Source of the DNA: Mesonia aquimarina | GTDB lineage: Bacteria > Bacteroidota > Bacteroidia > Flavobacteriales > Flavobacteriaceae | DNA length: 64,000 nucleotides | Assembly: GCF_003667275.1 (NCBI RefSeq) | Contig: NZ_RCNV01000003.1 | Location: forward strand, 248,001 to 312,000 | Direction: 5' to 3' | Shown: positions 18,641-27,836 of the stretch, in pieces | Position numbering within the stretch: position 1 is the stretch's first letter | How the letters are laid out: every line of letters begins with the position of its first letter | Program-made: the position numbers and the translations under genes | Notes under the pieces: model-generated | What the model saw: the letters and a program-made list of their open reading frames with translations, nothing else | Told to the model about the DNA's origin: nothing | Databases searched by the model: none

Positions 18641-19348
18641 TTACCAACCTCTCAACTCTTTTGCTTTTTCTTCTGTAATAATTTTATCTTTATTAGGAAT
18701 TTTAATGTCTATACTTTCTTTAAAGCTAATATTTCGCGCATAAATATATCTGGTATTATTAAAATACTCTACACCTAAAATTAAACCTGGTAATCCTCGG
18801 TATCTTACAGGTCCAACTCCTACAGGAATATTTGGAGTAAACCATACTATAATCTCCTTTTGTTTTCCTTTTACTTCATATTTATGGATAGCTTTTATGC
18901 ATTCGTAACTAATAATCTTTTTGGTTTCTTTAGTAATTTCCCAATTAAAAATCCTACTATCTTCTATACAATACTCTTTTCCATTAACCTCATGCATAGT
19001 ACAAAGTTTATTTTCGTTTTGCCTATAAATAAATGGAAACAAAAAATTACTAGCCCTTTCAGCACTGTACATCTCATCATCTTTAGTCATAATAGGGATA
19101 CGCTCTAAAGCTGCATATTTATCATTTACTTTCAACTTTACATAAGATTCATCATAAGCCAAGGCTCGTTCTTTCATTTTTTCTAATTTCACAATCATTG
19201 CTTTTTGATCTTTATCTGAAAAATAAGCGGTATCCATCATGATCCCACGATATTCAACGCCATATTCCACTACAAAAGAGTTGGATTTTTGTGCTTTTAA
19301 GATTAAAAAAGGAAATAAAAACAGAAATAAAAAAGCAGAAAATTTCAT
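18641..19348 (-). CDS. GLPGLI family protein (second of two)
   Basis: A 235-residue exported protein with signal peptide ending LKAQ at about residue 19 and the motif YRGLPGLILGVEYF near 193-206. It aligns by eye with its neighbour along the length: VVEYGVEYRGIMMDTAYFSD against IEFGTEYKSMTIDTSKISD, ERIPIMT against EKIPIMK, and IVWFTPNIPVGVGPVRYRG against IIAWFTEEIPASYGPYRYYG (shown in part). The two are clear tandem paralogues. Function is unknown. Confidence 0.88.
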   Translation of the reverse strand: MKFSAFLFLFLFPFLILKAQKSNSFVVEYGVEYRGIMMDTAYFSDKDQKAMIVKLEKMKERALAYDESYVKLKVNDKYAALERIPIMTKDDEMYSAERASNFLFPFIYRQNENKLCTMHEVNGKEYCIEDSRIFNWEITKETKKIISYECIKAIHKYEVKGKQKEIIVWFTPNIPVGVGPVRYRGLPGLILGVEYFNNTRYIYARNISFKESIDIKIPNKDKIITEEKAKELRGW

Positions 19349-19490
19349 ATACTTAATATAAACGGTTTACAACTCATAAATATATAAACTTTTTAGGAAG
19401 CCGCAAAAGCTGTTGTTTTTACAGCTTATTCTAGATATATTGCGACTACTTTAATTATCCATTAAAAATTAATCATTAGTAATTCCGTCT

Positions 19491-20741
19491 ATGACCCCAG
19501 AAACATTATTTTATATATTAATTGGTATCATCGTTCTCAATTTTATAGTCGATCAAATTTTAGATGCGTTAAATGCAAAACACTATAACGATCAACTTCC
19601 CGCAGTTTTACAAGATGTGTATGATGATGAAGAATACCAACGCTCGCAAGCCTATAAAAAAACACGCTATAAATTTGGGATTCTTAGCTCAACTTTTTCG
19701 TTGCTTATAACTCTCGCTTTTTTCTTTTTAGATGGTTTTGCTATAGTAGATGAATTCGCCAGAAACATCAGTAATAATCCTATTTTAATCGCCTTAATTT
19801 TCTTCGGTAGTATTATGTTGGCGAGCGATATATTAACCACGCCATTTTCATATTACAGCACGTTTGTAATTGAAGAAAAATTCGGTTTTAACAAAACCAC
19901 TAAAAAAACATTCTTTTTAGATAAACTAAAAGGTTGGTTAATGGGCGCAATTTTAGGAGGCGGAATTTTAGCACTTATCATTTGGTTTTATCAATTAACG
20001 GGAGAAAATTTTTGGATTTTCGCGTGGATTTTAGTCGCCGTTTTTTCATTATTCCTCAATATGTTTTACAGCAAATTAATTGTTCCACTTTTTAATAAAC
20101 AAACCCCTTTAGAAGAAGGTTCACTGCGGAATAAAATTGAAGAATATGCGAAAAATGTCGGTTTCACCTTAGATAATATTTTCATCATCGACGGTTCTAA
20201 ACGAAGTACAAAAGCCAACGCTTATTTTTCCGGCTTCGGAAAAGAAAAAAGAATCACCCTTTTTGACACCTTAGTAAACGATTTAGAAGAAGATGAAATT
20301 GTAGCAGTTTTAGCGCATGAAGTTGGTCATTATAAGAAAAAACATATTATTTTTAACTTAACAGCTTCCATCATAACCACCGGTTTCACCTTGTGGTTAC
20401 TTTCATTATTTGTCGGAAATCCATTACTTTCGGAAGCACTTGGTGTTAACCAACCGAGTTTTCACATCGGTCTAATTGCTTTTGGAATTTTATACACGCC
20501 AATTTCTGAAATCACCGGATTATTAATGAATTTACTCAGTCGCAAATTTGAATATCAAGCAGATCGTTACGCACAAAAAACCTGGAATGCAGCTGATTTA
20601 GTTTCAAGTCTAAAAAAATTATCAAGCAAAAGTTTGAGTAATTTAACACCTCATAAAGCCTATGTGTTTTTTCATTTTTCGCATCCCACATTATTGCAAC
20701 GAATTCAGCATTTAAAGGCTAGCGAGAAAAATTCTTTTTAG
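19491..20741 (+). CDS. M48 family (Ste24-like) membrane metallopeptidase
   Basis: A 416-residue integral-membrane zinc protease of the CAAX-prenyl-protease type-1 fold. It has an N-terminal M48_N region with several membrane segments, then ALVAHEVGHYKKKH-type catalytic motif (HEVGH at 276-280), two further membrane segments, and the third ligand in FEYQADRYA (E354). Bacterial relatives act in membrane protein quality control; lipidated CAAX substrates are unlikely. A SGFGKEKRITLFDTL segment precedes the active site as in Ste24. The rel gene starts 13 bp after the stop. Confidence 0.93.
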   Translation: MTPETLFYILIGIIVLNFIVDQILDALNAKHYNDQLPAVLQDVYDDEEYQRSQAYKKTRYKFGILSSTFSLLITLAFFFLDGFAIVDEFARNISNNPILIALIFFGSIMLASDILTTPFSYYSTFVIEEKFGFNKTTKKTFFLDKLKGWLMGAILGGGILALIIWFYQLTGENFWIFAWILVAVFSLFLNMFYSKLIVPLFNKQTPLEEGSLRNKIEEYAKNVGFTLDNIFIIDGSKRSTKANAYFSGFGKEKRITLFDTLVNDLEEDEIVAVLAHEVGHYKKKHIIFNLTASIITTGFTLWLLSLFVGNPLLSEALGVNQPSFHIGLIAFGILYTPISEITGLLMNLLSRKFEYQADRYAQKTWNAADLVSSLKKLSSKSLSNLTPHKAYVFFHFSHPTLLQRIQHLKASEKNSF

Positions 20742-20754
20742 TATATTAGTTGCT

Positions 20755-22971
20755 ATGATGATGACCCAAGAAGATTTAGCTAAAGAAAACAAAAAAATAG
20801 CCAAGCAATATAAAGAATTGCTTCGGGTAAGTTACCGCACGCTTAGCGAGGAGGATAAAACCCTTATTAGACGTGCCTTTGAAATTGCGGTAGATGCACA
20901 TAAAGAGCAGCGAAGAAAATCTGGTGAAGCCTATATATTTCATCCAATTGCGGTAGCTAAAATAGTAGCTTCAGAAATCGGTTTAGATGCTACATCCATT
21001 GCGGCGGCTTTATTGCACGATGTTGTAGAAGACACAGATTATACCTTAGCCGACATTGAGCAAATGTTTGGAGAAGTGGTTGCTAGAATTGTTGATGGGC
21101 TTACCAAAATAAGTCATTTAAAATCTGAAAAAGATGTTTCGCTTCAAGCGGAAAATTTCAGAAAAATGCTGCTTACCTTAAATGATGATATTCGCGTTAT
21201 CATTATAAAAATTGCAGATCGACTCCATAACATGCAAACCATGGATGCGATGCGGTCTGATAAGCAATTAAAAATCGCTTCAGAAACCCTTTACATCTAT
21301 GCGCCGCTTGCCCATAGAATTGGACTATATAACATAAAAACAGATCTCGAAGATTTAAGTTTAAAATATACCGAACCGGAAGTATATCGCGATATTTTCA
21401 ATAAAATCAAAGAAAGTAAAGAAGACCAAGATGAATACATTAACTCGTTTTCTAAAGTTATTTCTGATTCCTTAGATAAGGAAAATTTTGATTATGAAAT
21501 AAAGGGACGACCTAAATCTATTTTTTCTATCCGAAAGAAAATATTAAAGCAAAATATTTCTTTTGATGAAATCTACGATAAATTCGCCATCAGAATTATC
21601 TACAAAAGTGAACAGCAAGATGAAAAATTCTTGGCTTGGAAAATTTATTCTATAGTTACCGATCATTTTCGTCCTAATCCTACTCGTCTACGCGATTGGA
21701 TTTCTTCACCTAAATCAACCGGTTACGAAGCTTTACATATCACGGTAATGGGACCAAAAGGCAGGTGGGTAGAAGTGCAGATTCGTAGCGAACGGATGAA
21801 TGAAATTGCCGAAAAAGGCTACGCAGCCCATTATAAATATAAACATGGTGAGCAGCAAGATGATGAAAACCTAGACCAATGGCTTAATAAATTACAAGAT
21901 GCTTTAGAAAACAGCGAGGTAAATGCAGTAGATTTTGTTGAACAATTTAAACTGAATTTATACGCTAAAGAAATTTTTGTATTTACACCAAAAGGAGATT
22001 TAAAATCACTTCCAAAAGGGGCAACACCTTTAGATTTTGCATTTAGCATACACACCGAAATTGGCATGCAAACTCGCGGCGCGCGTGTTAATGGAAAGCT
22101 AGTTCCTTTAAGTCATGAATTAAAAAGTGGTGATCAAGTAGATATTATTACTTCCGGTCACGCAAAACCTACTAACAACTGGCTAGATTACGCTACTACT
22201 GCAAAAGCACGTTCTAAAATTAAATCGTCATTAAAAGACGAGAAAAAATCGATTGCCGCAGAAGGAAAAGCTGTACTTATACGAAAATTACGTACCCAGA
22301 AAATTCCGTTTAACGATAAGACTGTCAATGAGCTTGTTCGTTATTTTAAATTAAAAACAAGTCTTGATTTATTTTACCGCGTAGGTATTGGCACCATAGA
22401 TAATACCGCTTTAAAAGAATATGCTGCGTCTAGAAGCAATGCACTAGTGTCTTTCTTTAAAAGTAAAATCACCCGAAAACCAAGTGTTTCCGAAGATCTT
22501 GACAAAGATGAAATTACCACTAATTATGATCAGCTGGTTTTTGGTAAAGACGAACAGAAATTAGAATACAAACTTGCCAATTGCTGTAACCCAATTCCCG
22601 GCGATCCAGTTTTTGGATTTGTTACTGTAAACGATGGGATAAAAGTGCATAAAAAGAATTGCCCTAACGCCATTCAGTTACAAAGTAATTATGCTTACCG
22701 AATCATGACAGCCAAATGGATAGATTCTTCACAAGAAGATTTTAGAGCTGTTATTAAATTAACCGGATTAGATAACTTAGGGCTAGTGAGCGAAATTACC
22801 AAAGAGATTTCTAACAACTTACACGTAAATATGCGGACCATTGCTTTTGAAAGTAATGAAAGTGTTTTTGAAGGAAAAATTACAGTAATTGTTAAAAACA
22901 AAACCATTTTAAAGAAATTAATAGATCGCCTTAAAAAAATAAGTGGAATTGATAAGGTAACACGCGAATAA
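20755..22971 (+). CDS. rel: Bifunctional (p)ppGpp synthetase/hydrolase (RelA/SpoT homologue)
   Basis: A 738-residue long Rel enzyme controlling the stringent response. The hydrolase domain has the HD motif in ALLHDVVEDTD (H88, D89). The synthetase domain includes GRPKSIFSIRKK and TGYEALHITVMGPKGRWVEVQ (given in part). A TGS domain (IFVFTPKGDLKSLPKGATPL) follows at about 405-465, then a cysteine-containing CCNPIPGDPVFGFV region and a C-terminal ACT domain. Both catalytic domains look complete, so it should be able both to make and to remove the alarmone. Three consecutive ATG codons leave the start uncertain by two residues. Confidence 0.96.
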   Translation: MMMTQEDLAKENKKIAKQYKELLRVSYRTLSEEDKTLIRRAFEIAVDAHKEQRRKSGEAYIFHPIAVAKIVASEIGLDATSIAAALLHDVVEDTDYTLADIEQMFGEVVARIVDGLTKISHLKSEKDVSLQAENFRKMLLTLNDDIRVIIIKIADRLHNMQTMDAMRSDKQLKIASETLYIYAPLAHRIGLYNIKTDLEDLSLKYTEPEVYRDIFNKIKESKEDQDEYINSFSKVISDSLDKENFDYEIKGRPKSIFSIRKKILKQNISFDEIYDKFAIRIIYKSEQQDEKFLAWKIYSIVTDHFRPNPTRLRDWISSPKSTGYEALHITVMGPKGRWVEVQIRSERMNEIAEKGYAAHYKYKHGEQQDDENLDQWLNKLQDALENSEVNAVDFVEQFKLNLYAKEIFVFTPKGDLKSLPKGATPLDFAFSIHTEIGMQTRGARVNGKLVPLSHELKSGDQVDIITSGHAKPTNNWLDYATTAKARSKIKSSLKDEKKSIAAEGKAVLIRKLRTQKIPFNDKTVNELVRYFKLKTSLDLFYRVGIGTIDNTALKEYAASRSNALVSFFKSKITRKPSVSEDLDKDEITTNYDQLVFGKDEQKLEYKLANCCNPIPGDPVFGFVTVNDGIKVHKKNCPNAIQLQSNYAYRIMTAKWIDSSQEDFRAVIKLTGLDNLGLVSEITKEISNNLHVNMRTIAFESNESVFEGKITVIVKNKTILKKLIDRLKKISGIDKVTRE

Positions 22972-22975
22972 AGCG

Positions 22976-22983
22976 TAAATTTG
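22976..22983 (+). promoter_or_regulatory. Candidate -7 box of the fur-like gene and purA
   Basis: TAAATTTG matches TAnnTTTG and is 11 bp before the fur-like ATG. A TTG at 22949-22951 is 24 bp upstream, slightly longer than the usual spacing. A transcript starting about 7 bp downstream would have almost no leader. Confidence 0.5.
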
Positions 22984-22994
22984 CATCCTGAATT

Positions 22995-23450
22995 ATGGAA
23001 ACTACCGATAAGAATAATAACGACCAAGCCGTTGTAAAAAACGTATTTACAAAGTTTTTAGAAGAAAAAGGCCACCGAAAAACGCCCGAGCGTTTTGCCA
23101 TTCTTCAAGAAATTTATGATAGTGAAGAGCATTTTGATATAGAATCGCTCTACATTACCATGAAAAATAAAAACTACCGCGTAAGTCGTGCAACACTTTA
23201 CAATACAATAGAACTTTTATTAGATTGCGGACTGGTAAGAAAACATCAGTTTGGTAAAAACCAAGCGCAATATGAAAAATCGTATTTTGACCGTCAGCAC
23301 GATCATGTCATTTTAACAGATACCGGTGAAGTTATCGAGTTTTGCGATCCAAGAATTCAATCAATTAAACAGACAATAGAAGAAGTTTTTGATATAGAAA
23401 TCACCAATCACTCTCTCTATTTTTACGGAAACAAAAAATCATCCAAATAA
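22995..23450 (+). CDS. Fur family transcriptional regulator
   Basis: A 151-residue Fur-type metal or peroxide regulator. The winged-helix DNA-binding part contains [20 protein letters not shown] and [21 protein letters not shown]; the dimerisation domain has [18 protein letters not shown]. Only one Cys pair position is suggested by CDPRIQ, so no full Cys4 structural zinc site is evident. The regulated metal cannot be read. purA follows after 7 bp, so purine synthesis may share its transcript. Confidence 0.92.
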   Translation: METTDKNNNDQAVVKNVFTKFLEEKGHRKTPERFAILQEIYDSEEHFDIESLYITMKNKNYRVSRATLYNTIELLLDCGLVRKHQFGKNQAQYEKSYFDRQHDHVILTDTGEVIEFCDPRIQSIKQTIEEVFDIEITNHSLYFYGNKKSSK

Positions 23451-23457
23451 TTATTTT

Positions 23458-24729
23458 ATGGCTGTAGATTTGCTACTAGGCTTACAGTGGGGCGACGAAG
23501 GAAAAGGGAAAATTGTAGACGTGCTCACTGCTAAATATGATATTATTGCTCGTTTTCAAGGCGGGCCAAATGCCGGGCACACTTTAGAGTTTGATGGTAT
23601 AAAACATGTTTTGCATACCATTCCTTCAGGAATATTTCACGACAAGGCAATCAACTTAGTGGGTAATGGTGTTGTTATTGATCCTGTTATTTTCAAAAAA
23701 GAATTGGATAATTTAGGGAAATTCGATTTAGATTACATTTCTAAATTACTCATTTCCAGAAAAGCCCATATCATTTTACCAACTCACCGTTTATTAGATG
23801 CTGCTTCAGAAACTGCAAAAGGAAAAGCCAAGATCGGCTCAACTTTAAAAGGAATCGGTCCAACATATATGGATAAAACCGGACGTAATGGCTTACGTAT
23901 TGGGGATTTAGAAATGGATAATTGGCAAGAAAAATATCGTGCTTTAGCTAATAAGCACGAATCTATGATTGCGTATTATAATGTTGATATTCAGTATAAT
24001 TTGCAAGAATTAGAGAAAGATTTCTTTGAAGCGGTAGACACTTTAAAGAAGTTAACCTTTATCGATTCTGAAGAATATCTACACCAAGCGCAAAAAGATA
24101 AAAAAAGCATCCTAGCTGAAGGAGCACAAGGTTCTTTATTAGATATTGATTTTGGAACTTATCCGTTTGTAACCTCCAGTAATACAACTGCCGCAGGTGC
24201 TTGTACCGGATTAGGTGTAGCGCCTAATAAAATTAACGATGTTTTTGGAATATTTAAAGCCTACACTACGCGTGTTGGTAGCGGCCCCTTCCCTACTGAA
24301 CTTTTTGATGAAGATGGAGCAAGAATGGCCAAAGTTGGAAACGAGTTTGGAGCAACCACCGGAAGAGCCAGACGTTGCGGTTGGCTAGATTTAGTAGCCT
24401 TAAAATATGCTGTTCAAGTTAATGGTGTTACGCAATTAATGATGATGAAAGGTGATGTACTAAGCGGATTTAAAAGCTTAAAAATTTGTACAGGCTACAA
24501 ATACAAAGGTGAAACAATTAATCATTTACCTTTTAATATTGAAGAAGAAAACATTTCACCGATTTATACCGAAATAGCGGGATGGAAAGAAGATCTTACT
24601 AAAATTACTAGCGAAGATGAATTTCCTGAGAATTTCAAAAAGTATATTGCCTTTATTGAAAAGGAACTCGAAATCCCGATTACGGTAATTTCTGTAGGTC
24701 CCGATAGAAAGCAAACTATTTTACGATAG
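23458..24729 (+). CDS. purA: Adenylosuccinate synthase
   Basis: PurA makes adenylosuccinate from IMP, aspartate and GTP, the first step from IMP to AMP. At 423 residues it has normal length. Key blocks are QWGDEGKGK at 9-17 (P-loop and catalytic Asp), GGPNAGHTL, STLKGIGPTYMDK, EGAQGSLLDIDFGTYPFVTS, RVGSGPFPTEL and TGRARRCGWLD. It follows the fur-like gene closely and ends in a strong terminator. Confidence 0.97.
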   Translation: MAVDLLLGLQWGDEGKGKIVDVLTAKYDIIARFQGGPNAGHTLEFDGIKHVLHTIPSGIFHDKAINLVGNGVVIDPVIFKKELDNLGKFDLDYISKLLISRKAHIILPTHRLLDAASETAKGKAKIGSTLKGIGPTYMDKTGRNGLRIGDLEMDNWQEKYRALANKHESMIAYYNVDIQYNLQELEKDFFEAVDTLKKLTFIDSEEYLHQAQKDKKSILAEGAQGSLLDIDFGTYPFVTSSNTTAAGACTGLGVAPNKINDVFGIFKAYTTRVGSGPFPTELFDEDGARMAKVGNEFGATTGRARRCGWLDLVALKYAVQVNGVTQLMMMKGDVLSGFKSLKICTGYKYKGETINHLPFNIEEENISPIYTEIAGWKEDLTKITSEDEFPENFKKYIAFIEKELEIPITVISVGPDRKQTILR

Positions 24730-24746
24730 AAAAATTGACCTATGGT

Positions 24747-24790
24747 TAATCAAAAAACGCTTCAATTTATTTTGGAGCGTTTTTTGATTA
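24747..24790 (+). terminator. Intrinsic terminator after purA
   Basis: Arms 24747-24764 and 24773-24790 pair over 18 positions with one G-U, and a T-run lies in the right arm. It is 18 bp after the purA stop. Confidence 0.9.
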
Positions 24791-24821
24791 TATAAAAACA
24801 TCTTAGTTTTTTATTAATTAG

Positions 24822-24829
24822 TATTTTTG
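24822..24829 (+). promoter_or_regulatory. Candidate -7 box of the OstA-like gene
   Basis: TATTTTTG fits TAnnTTTG and is 15 bp before the TTG start at 24845, which supports that start. No convincing -33 TTG is seen. Confidence 0.45.
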
Positions 24830-24844
24830 ACCAAAATTTAACGA

Positions 24845-26551
24845 TTGAAAAACGTACAAGCCTACATATTTTTTGCCTTCATTTTTTTTTCTTTTCAACT
24901 GCAAGCGCAAAAGAAAATTGATTATGATAGTGAGCGGACAATAAAGAATGAAGAAAAATACCCCGGTGCTCTTATTTTCAGTAAAGTAGACAAACAAGTA
25001 TATTTTACACACGAAGGAATTGAAGTTTGGTGTGATCAAGCCATCTTTTATGAGCAAGACGATTTTTTTAAAGCCTTCGGAAATGTGCAAATGAAACAGG
25101 GCGATACGGTTACCCTAACCAGTAAGTACGCAGAATATGATGGAAATACACAATTTGCCTTTGCCAGTAACAACGTAAAATTAAAAACCCCATCAAATAC
25201 ACTAACCACCGACACCCTTTTTTTTGACAGAAAAAAACAAGAGTCTTTTTACCGCAGTGGCGGAACTGTTAAAGACACCGCAAGTACTATTACCAGTGTA
25301 ATTGGACGCTATTACATGCAGCAAGAAAAATATTCTTTTGTAAATGATGTGGTGGTGACCAATAAAGATTACATCATCAATTCGCAACAGCTAGATTTTT
25401 ATACCAATACGGGACATGCTTATTTGTATGGTCCCTCTACCATTACCAGCGATCAGAGTAAAGTCTATTGCGAAAGAGGTTTTTATGATACAAGAAATGA
25501 TAAAGGCTATTTTGTGAAAAATTCAACCGTCTATTATGAAAACAGAAAATTAGAAGGCGACAGTATTTATTTTGATCAAACTAAAAATTTTGCTTCAGCA
25601 ACTAATAATATAAAAGTTACAGATACAGCCAATAGTTCTGTGGTAAAAGGCCATTATGCCGAAGTTTTTAAAGCCAAAGATTCTGTTTTTATAACAAAAC
25701 GTGCCGTAGCTTCTATGCAACAAGAGCTAGATTCTATCCATATTCATAGCGATACACTTATGATTACCGGTAAAACTGAACATCGTATTATTAGAGGTTT
25801 TTATAAAACACGCATGTATAAAACTAATATGAGCGGAAAATGCGATTCTATTCATATTAACGAACGTAATGGACTTACACAAATGTTAGGAAAACCGGTA
25901 GTTTGGTCGGGTAATAATCAATTAACCGGAGATACCATTCATTTACTTAATGATACGTTAAGTGACAAATTGGATAGTTTAAAGGTTTTCTACGATGCTT
26001 TTATGATTCAAAAAGATAGTGTTGGAGGCTATAATCAGGTAAAAGGAAAAGAAATGTACGGATTGTTTAATGAAGAAAACGAACTTTCTGAAGCTAATTT
26101 TATTAAAAACACCGAAACGATTTATTATTCCAGAAACGAAGAACAGCAACTTATCGGTATTGATAAAATGCTTTCCTCCTCAATTAAAATATTGTTCGAA
26201 GACCGTCAAGTTACTGATATTTTTTATTACAATCAGCCGGAGGGCGAAATGCTATTGCCAGAGAATTTCCCCGAAAACGCTCGAAAATTAAGAGGTTTTA
26301 ATTGGCGAGGTGAAGAACAATTAACTAAAAAATCTGATTTGTTTTTAGATGATCCTCCACTCAATCTTCCAAAGATTAATGGAATTCCGTTGCCGGAAGA
26401 AGAAGATCACTTTTTTGATGAACAAGAAAAAGGCGAAGATCCTTTGCTAAATGAAAAATCGCGATTATCACCGGAGAAACTTCAAGAACAGGAATCAGAA
26501 AAAAAAGAAACTCAAAAAAATCCACCTGAAATCCTAAAGAAAAAACCTTAA
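24845..26551 (+). CDS. OstA-like protein (LptA/OstA fold), exported
   Basis: A 568-residue protein with a TTG start; no in-frame ATG precedes the signal peptide (YIFFAFIFFSFQLQAQ). The mature part is built of short beta repeats of the LptA/OstA jellyroll type, for example VYFTHEGIEVWCDQAIFYEQ, AFGNVQMKQGDTVTLTSKYA and similar D-T-L-x-x-T-x-x-A-x-Y units through about residue 360. These folds carry lipopolysaccharide across the periplasm. Length and the proline/glutamate-rich tail differ from LptD, whose barrel is absent here. The Bacteroidota role is inferred. The aminotransferase gene begins 1 bp after the stop. Confidence 0.82.
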   Translation: MKNVQAYIFFAFIFFSFQLQAQKKIDYDSERTIKNEEKYPGALIFSKVDKQVYFTHEGIEVWCDQAIFYEQDDFFKAFGNVQMKQGDTVTLTSKYAEYDGNTQFAFASNNVKLKTPSNTLTTDTLFFDRKKQESFYRSGGTVKDTASTITSVIGRYYMQQEKYSFVNDVVVTNKDYIINSQQLDFYTNTGHAYLYGPSTITSDQSKVYCERGFYDTRNDKGYFVKNSTVYYENRKLEGDSIYFDQTKNFASATNNIKVTDTANSSVVKGHYAEVFKAKDSVFITKRAVASMQQELDSIHIHSDTLMITGKTEHRIIRGFYKTRMYKTNMSGKCDSIHINERNGLTQMLGKPVVWSGNNQLTGDTIHLLNDTLSDKLDSLKVFYDAFMIQKDSVGGYNQVKGKEMYGLFNEENELSEANFIKNTETIYYSRNEEQQLIGIDKMLSSSIKILFEDRQVTDIFYYNQPEGEMLLPENFPENARKLRGFNWRGEEQLTKKSDLFLDDPPLNLPKINGIPLPEEEDHFFDEQEKGEDPLLNEKSRLSPEKLQEQESEKKETQKNPPEILKKKP

Positions 26552-26552
26552 T

Positions 26553-27731
26553 TTGAAAGATGATTTTCTAACATATCAAGCACAAACTACTCCACATCCT
26601 TTAGGTATTGAAGTAGCATCTGCAGAAGGAAGTTACATTTATAGTACGTCAAAAAAAGCCTATTTAGATTTTGTAGCGGGAGTTTCTGCCTGCAGTTTAG
26701 GGCATCGCCACCCAAAGGTAATCTCAGCAATTCAAGCGCAATTAGATAAGTATTTGCACGTAATGGTCTACGGCGAATATGCACAAAAACCAGCCATAGA
26801 GTTTTCTAAACTTATTGCAAAAAATTCTAATATTCCTTCGGCAAAAACCTATTTAGTCAATAGCGGAACCGAAGCTATTGAAGGCGCCTTAAAATTGGCC
26901 AGGAGATATACCGGAAGACAAGAAATAATTGCAGCAAAAAATGCGTATCATGGAAACACTATGGGCTCGTTGAGCTTGATGAGTTTTGAAGAACGTAAAA
27001 AGCCGTTTTTACCTTTAATTCCGCAAGTAAATTTCATTAATTTTAATCAAGAAAAAGAACTTCAAAAAATCACCAAGAATACTGCCGCAGTTATTTTAGA
27101 AACAATACAAGGTGGCGCCGGTTTTATTTTACCTGAGAAAAATTATTTAGCAGCTGTAAAAAAACGTTGTCAAGAAATGGGAACATTACTCATTCTAGAT
27201 GAAATACAGCCTGGTTTTGGAAGAACCGGAAAACTTTTTGCTTATCAACACAGTACAATTATTCCAGATATTTTAGTCATAGGCAAAGGTATGGCAGGTG
27301 GTTTACCCGCCGGTGCATTTGTTGCTTCCGCAGAAATTATGGATAGCTTAAGTGATAATCCAAAAATGGGACACATTACTACCTTTGGTGGAAATGCCGT
27401 TATTGCTTCCGCTGCCTTAGCAACTTTAAAAGAAATTGCAAGTTCAAATATTATAAGCCAAACTATTGAAAAAGAAAAGTTTGTAAGAAAAAGGCTTGTT
27501 CATCGTCATATTAAAGAGGTTCGCGGTAAAGGATTAATGTTAGCACTGATCGTTTCGTCAGAAGAAATTGCTAACCAATTAATTTTAGAAGCTCAAAAAG
27601 AAGGCTTAATTTTGTTTTGGCTTTTATTTGAAAAAAGAGCTGTAAGAATAACGCCGCCACTTACTATTACTGAAGAAGAATTAGAAAAAGGCATTGGCAT
27701 TATTTTAAAAATTCTAGATACTATCGACTAA
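26553..27731 (+). CDS. Class III (aspartate aminotransferase family) PLP-dependent aminotransferase
   Basis: A 392-residue fold-type I enzyme. It has the glycine-rich LVNSGTEAIEGALKLARRYT, the aspartate that binds the pyridine nitrogen in LLILDEIQPGFGRTGKLFAYQ (shown in parts), and the PLP-lysine in ILVIGKGMAGGLP at about 243-246. ornithine-, 4-aminobutyrate- and acetylornithine-type enzymes share these motifs; the substrate is not decided by sequence alone. The start is TTG at 26553, one base after the OstA-like stop, which suggests translational coupling; a nearby ATG at 26560 is out of frame. Confidence 0.9.
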   Translation: MKDDFLTYQAQTTPHPLGIEVASAEGSYIYSTSKKAYLDFVAGVSACSLGHRHPKVISAIQAQLDKYLHVMVYGEYAQKPAIEFSKLIAKNSNIPSAKTYLVNSGTEAIEGALKLARRYTGRQEIIAAKNAYHGNTMGSLSLMSFEERKKPFLPLIPQVNFINFNQEKELQKITKNTAAVILETIQGGAGFILPEKNYLAAVKKRCQEMGTLLILDEIQPGFGRTGKLFAYQHSTIIPDILVIGKGMAGGLPAGAFVASAEIMDSLSDNPKMGHITTFGGNAVIASAALATLKEIASSNIISQTIEKEKFVRKRLVHRHIKEVRGKGLMLALIVSSEEIANQLILEAQKEGLILFWLLFEKRAVRITPPLTITEEELEKGIGIILKILDTID

Positions 27732-27836
27732 AAAATTACCTGTTAATTATTTTGTTAACAACAAAAAAAGGCTTTCTGCAATTATTAAAGATTCATAATT
27801 AACTTTAATACTGTAGAAATCCGTAAAATTTCGTGT

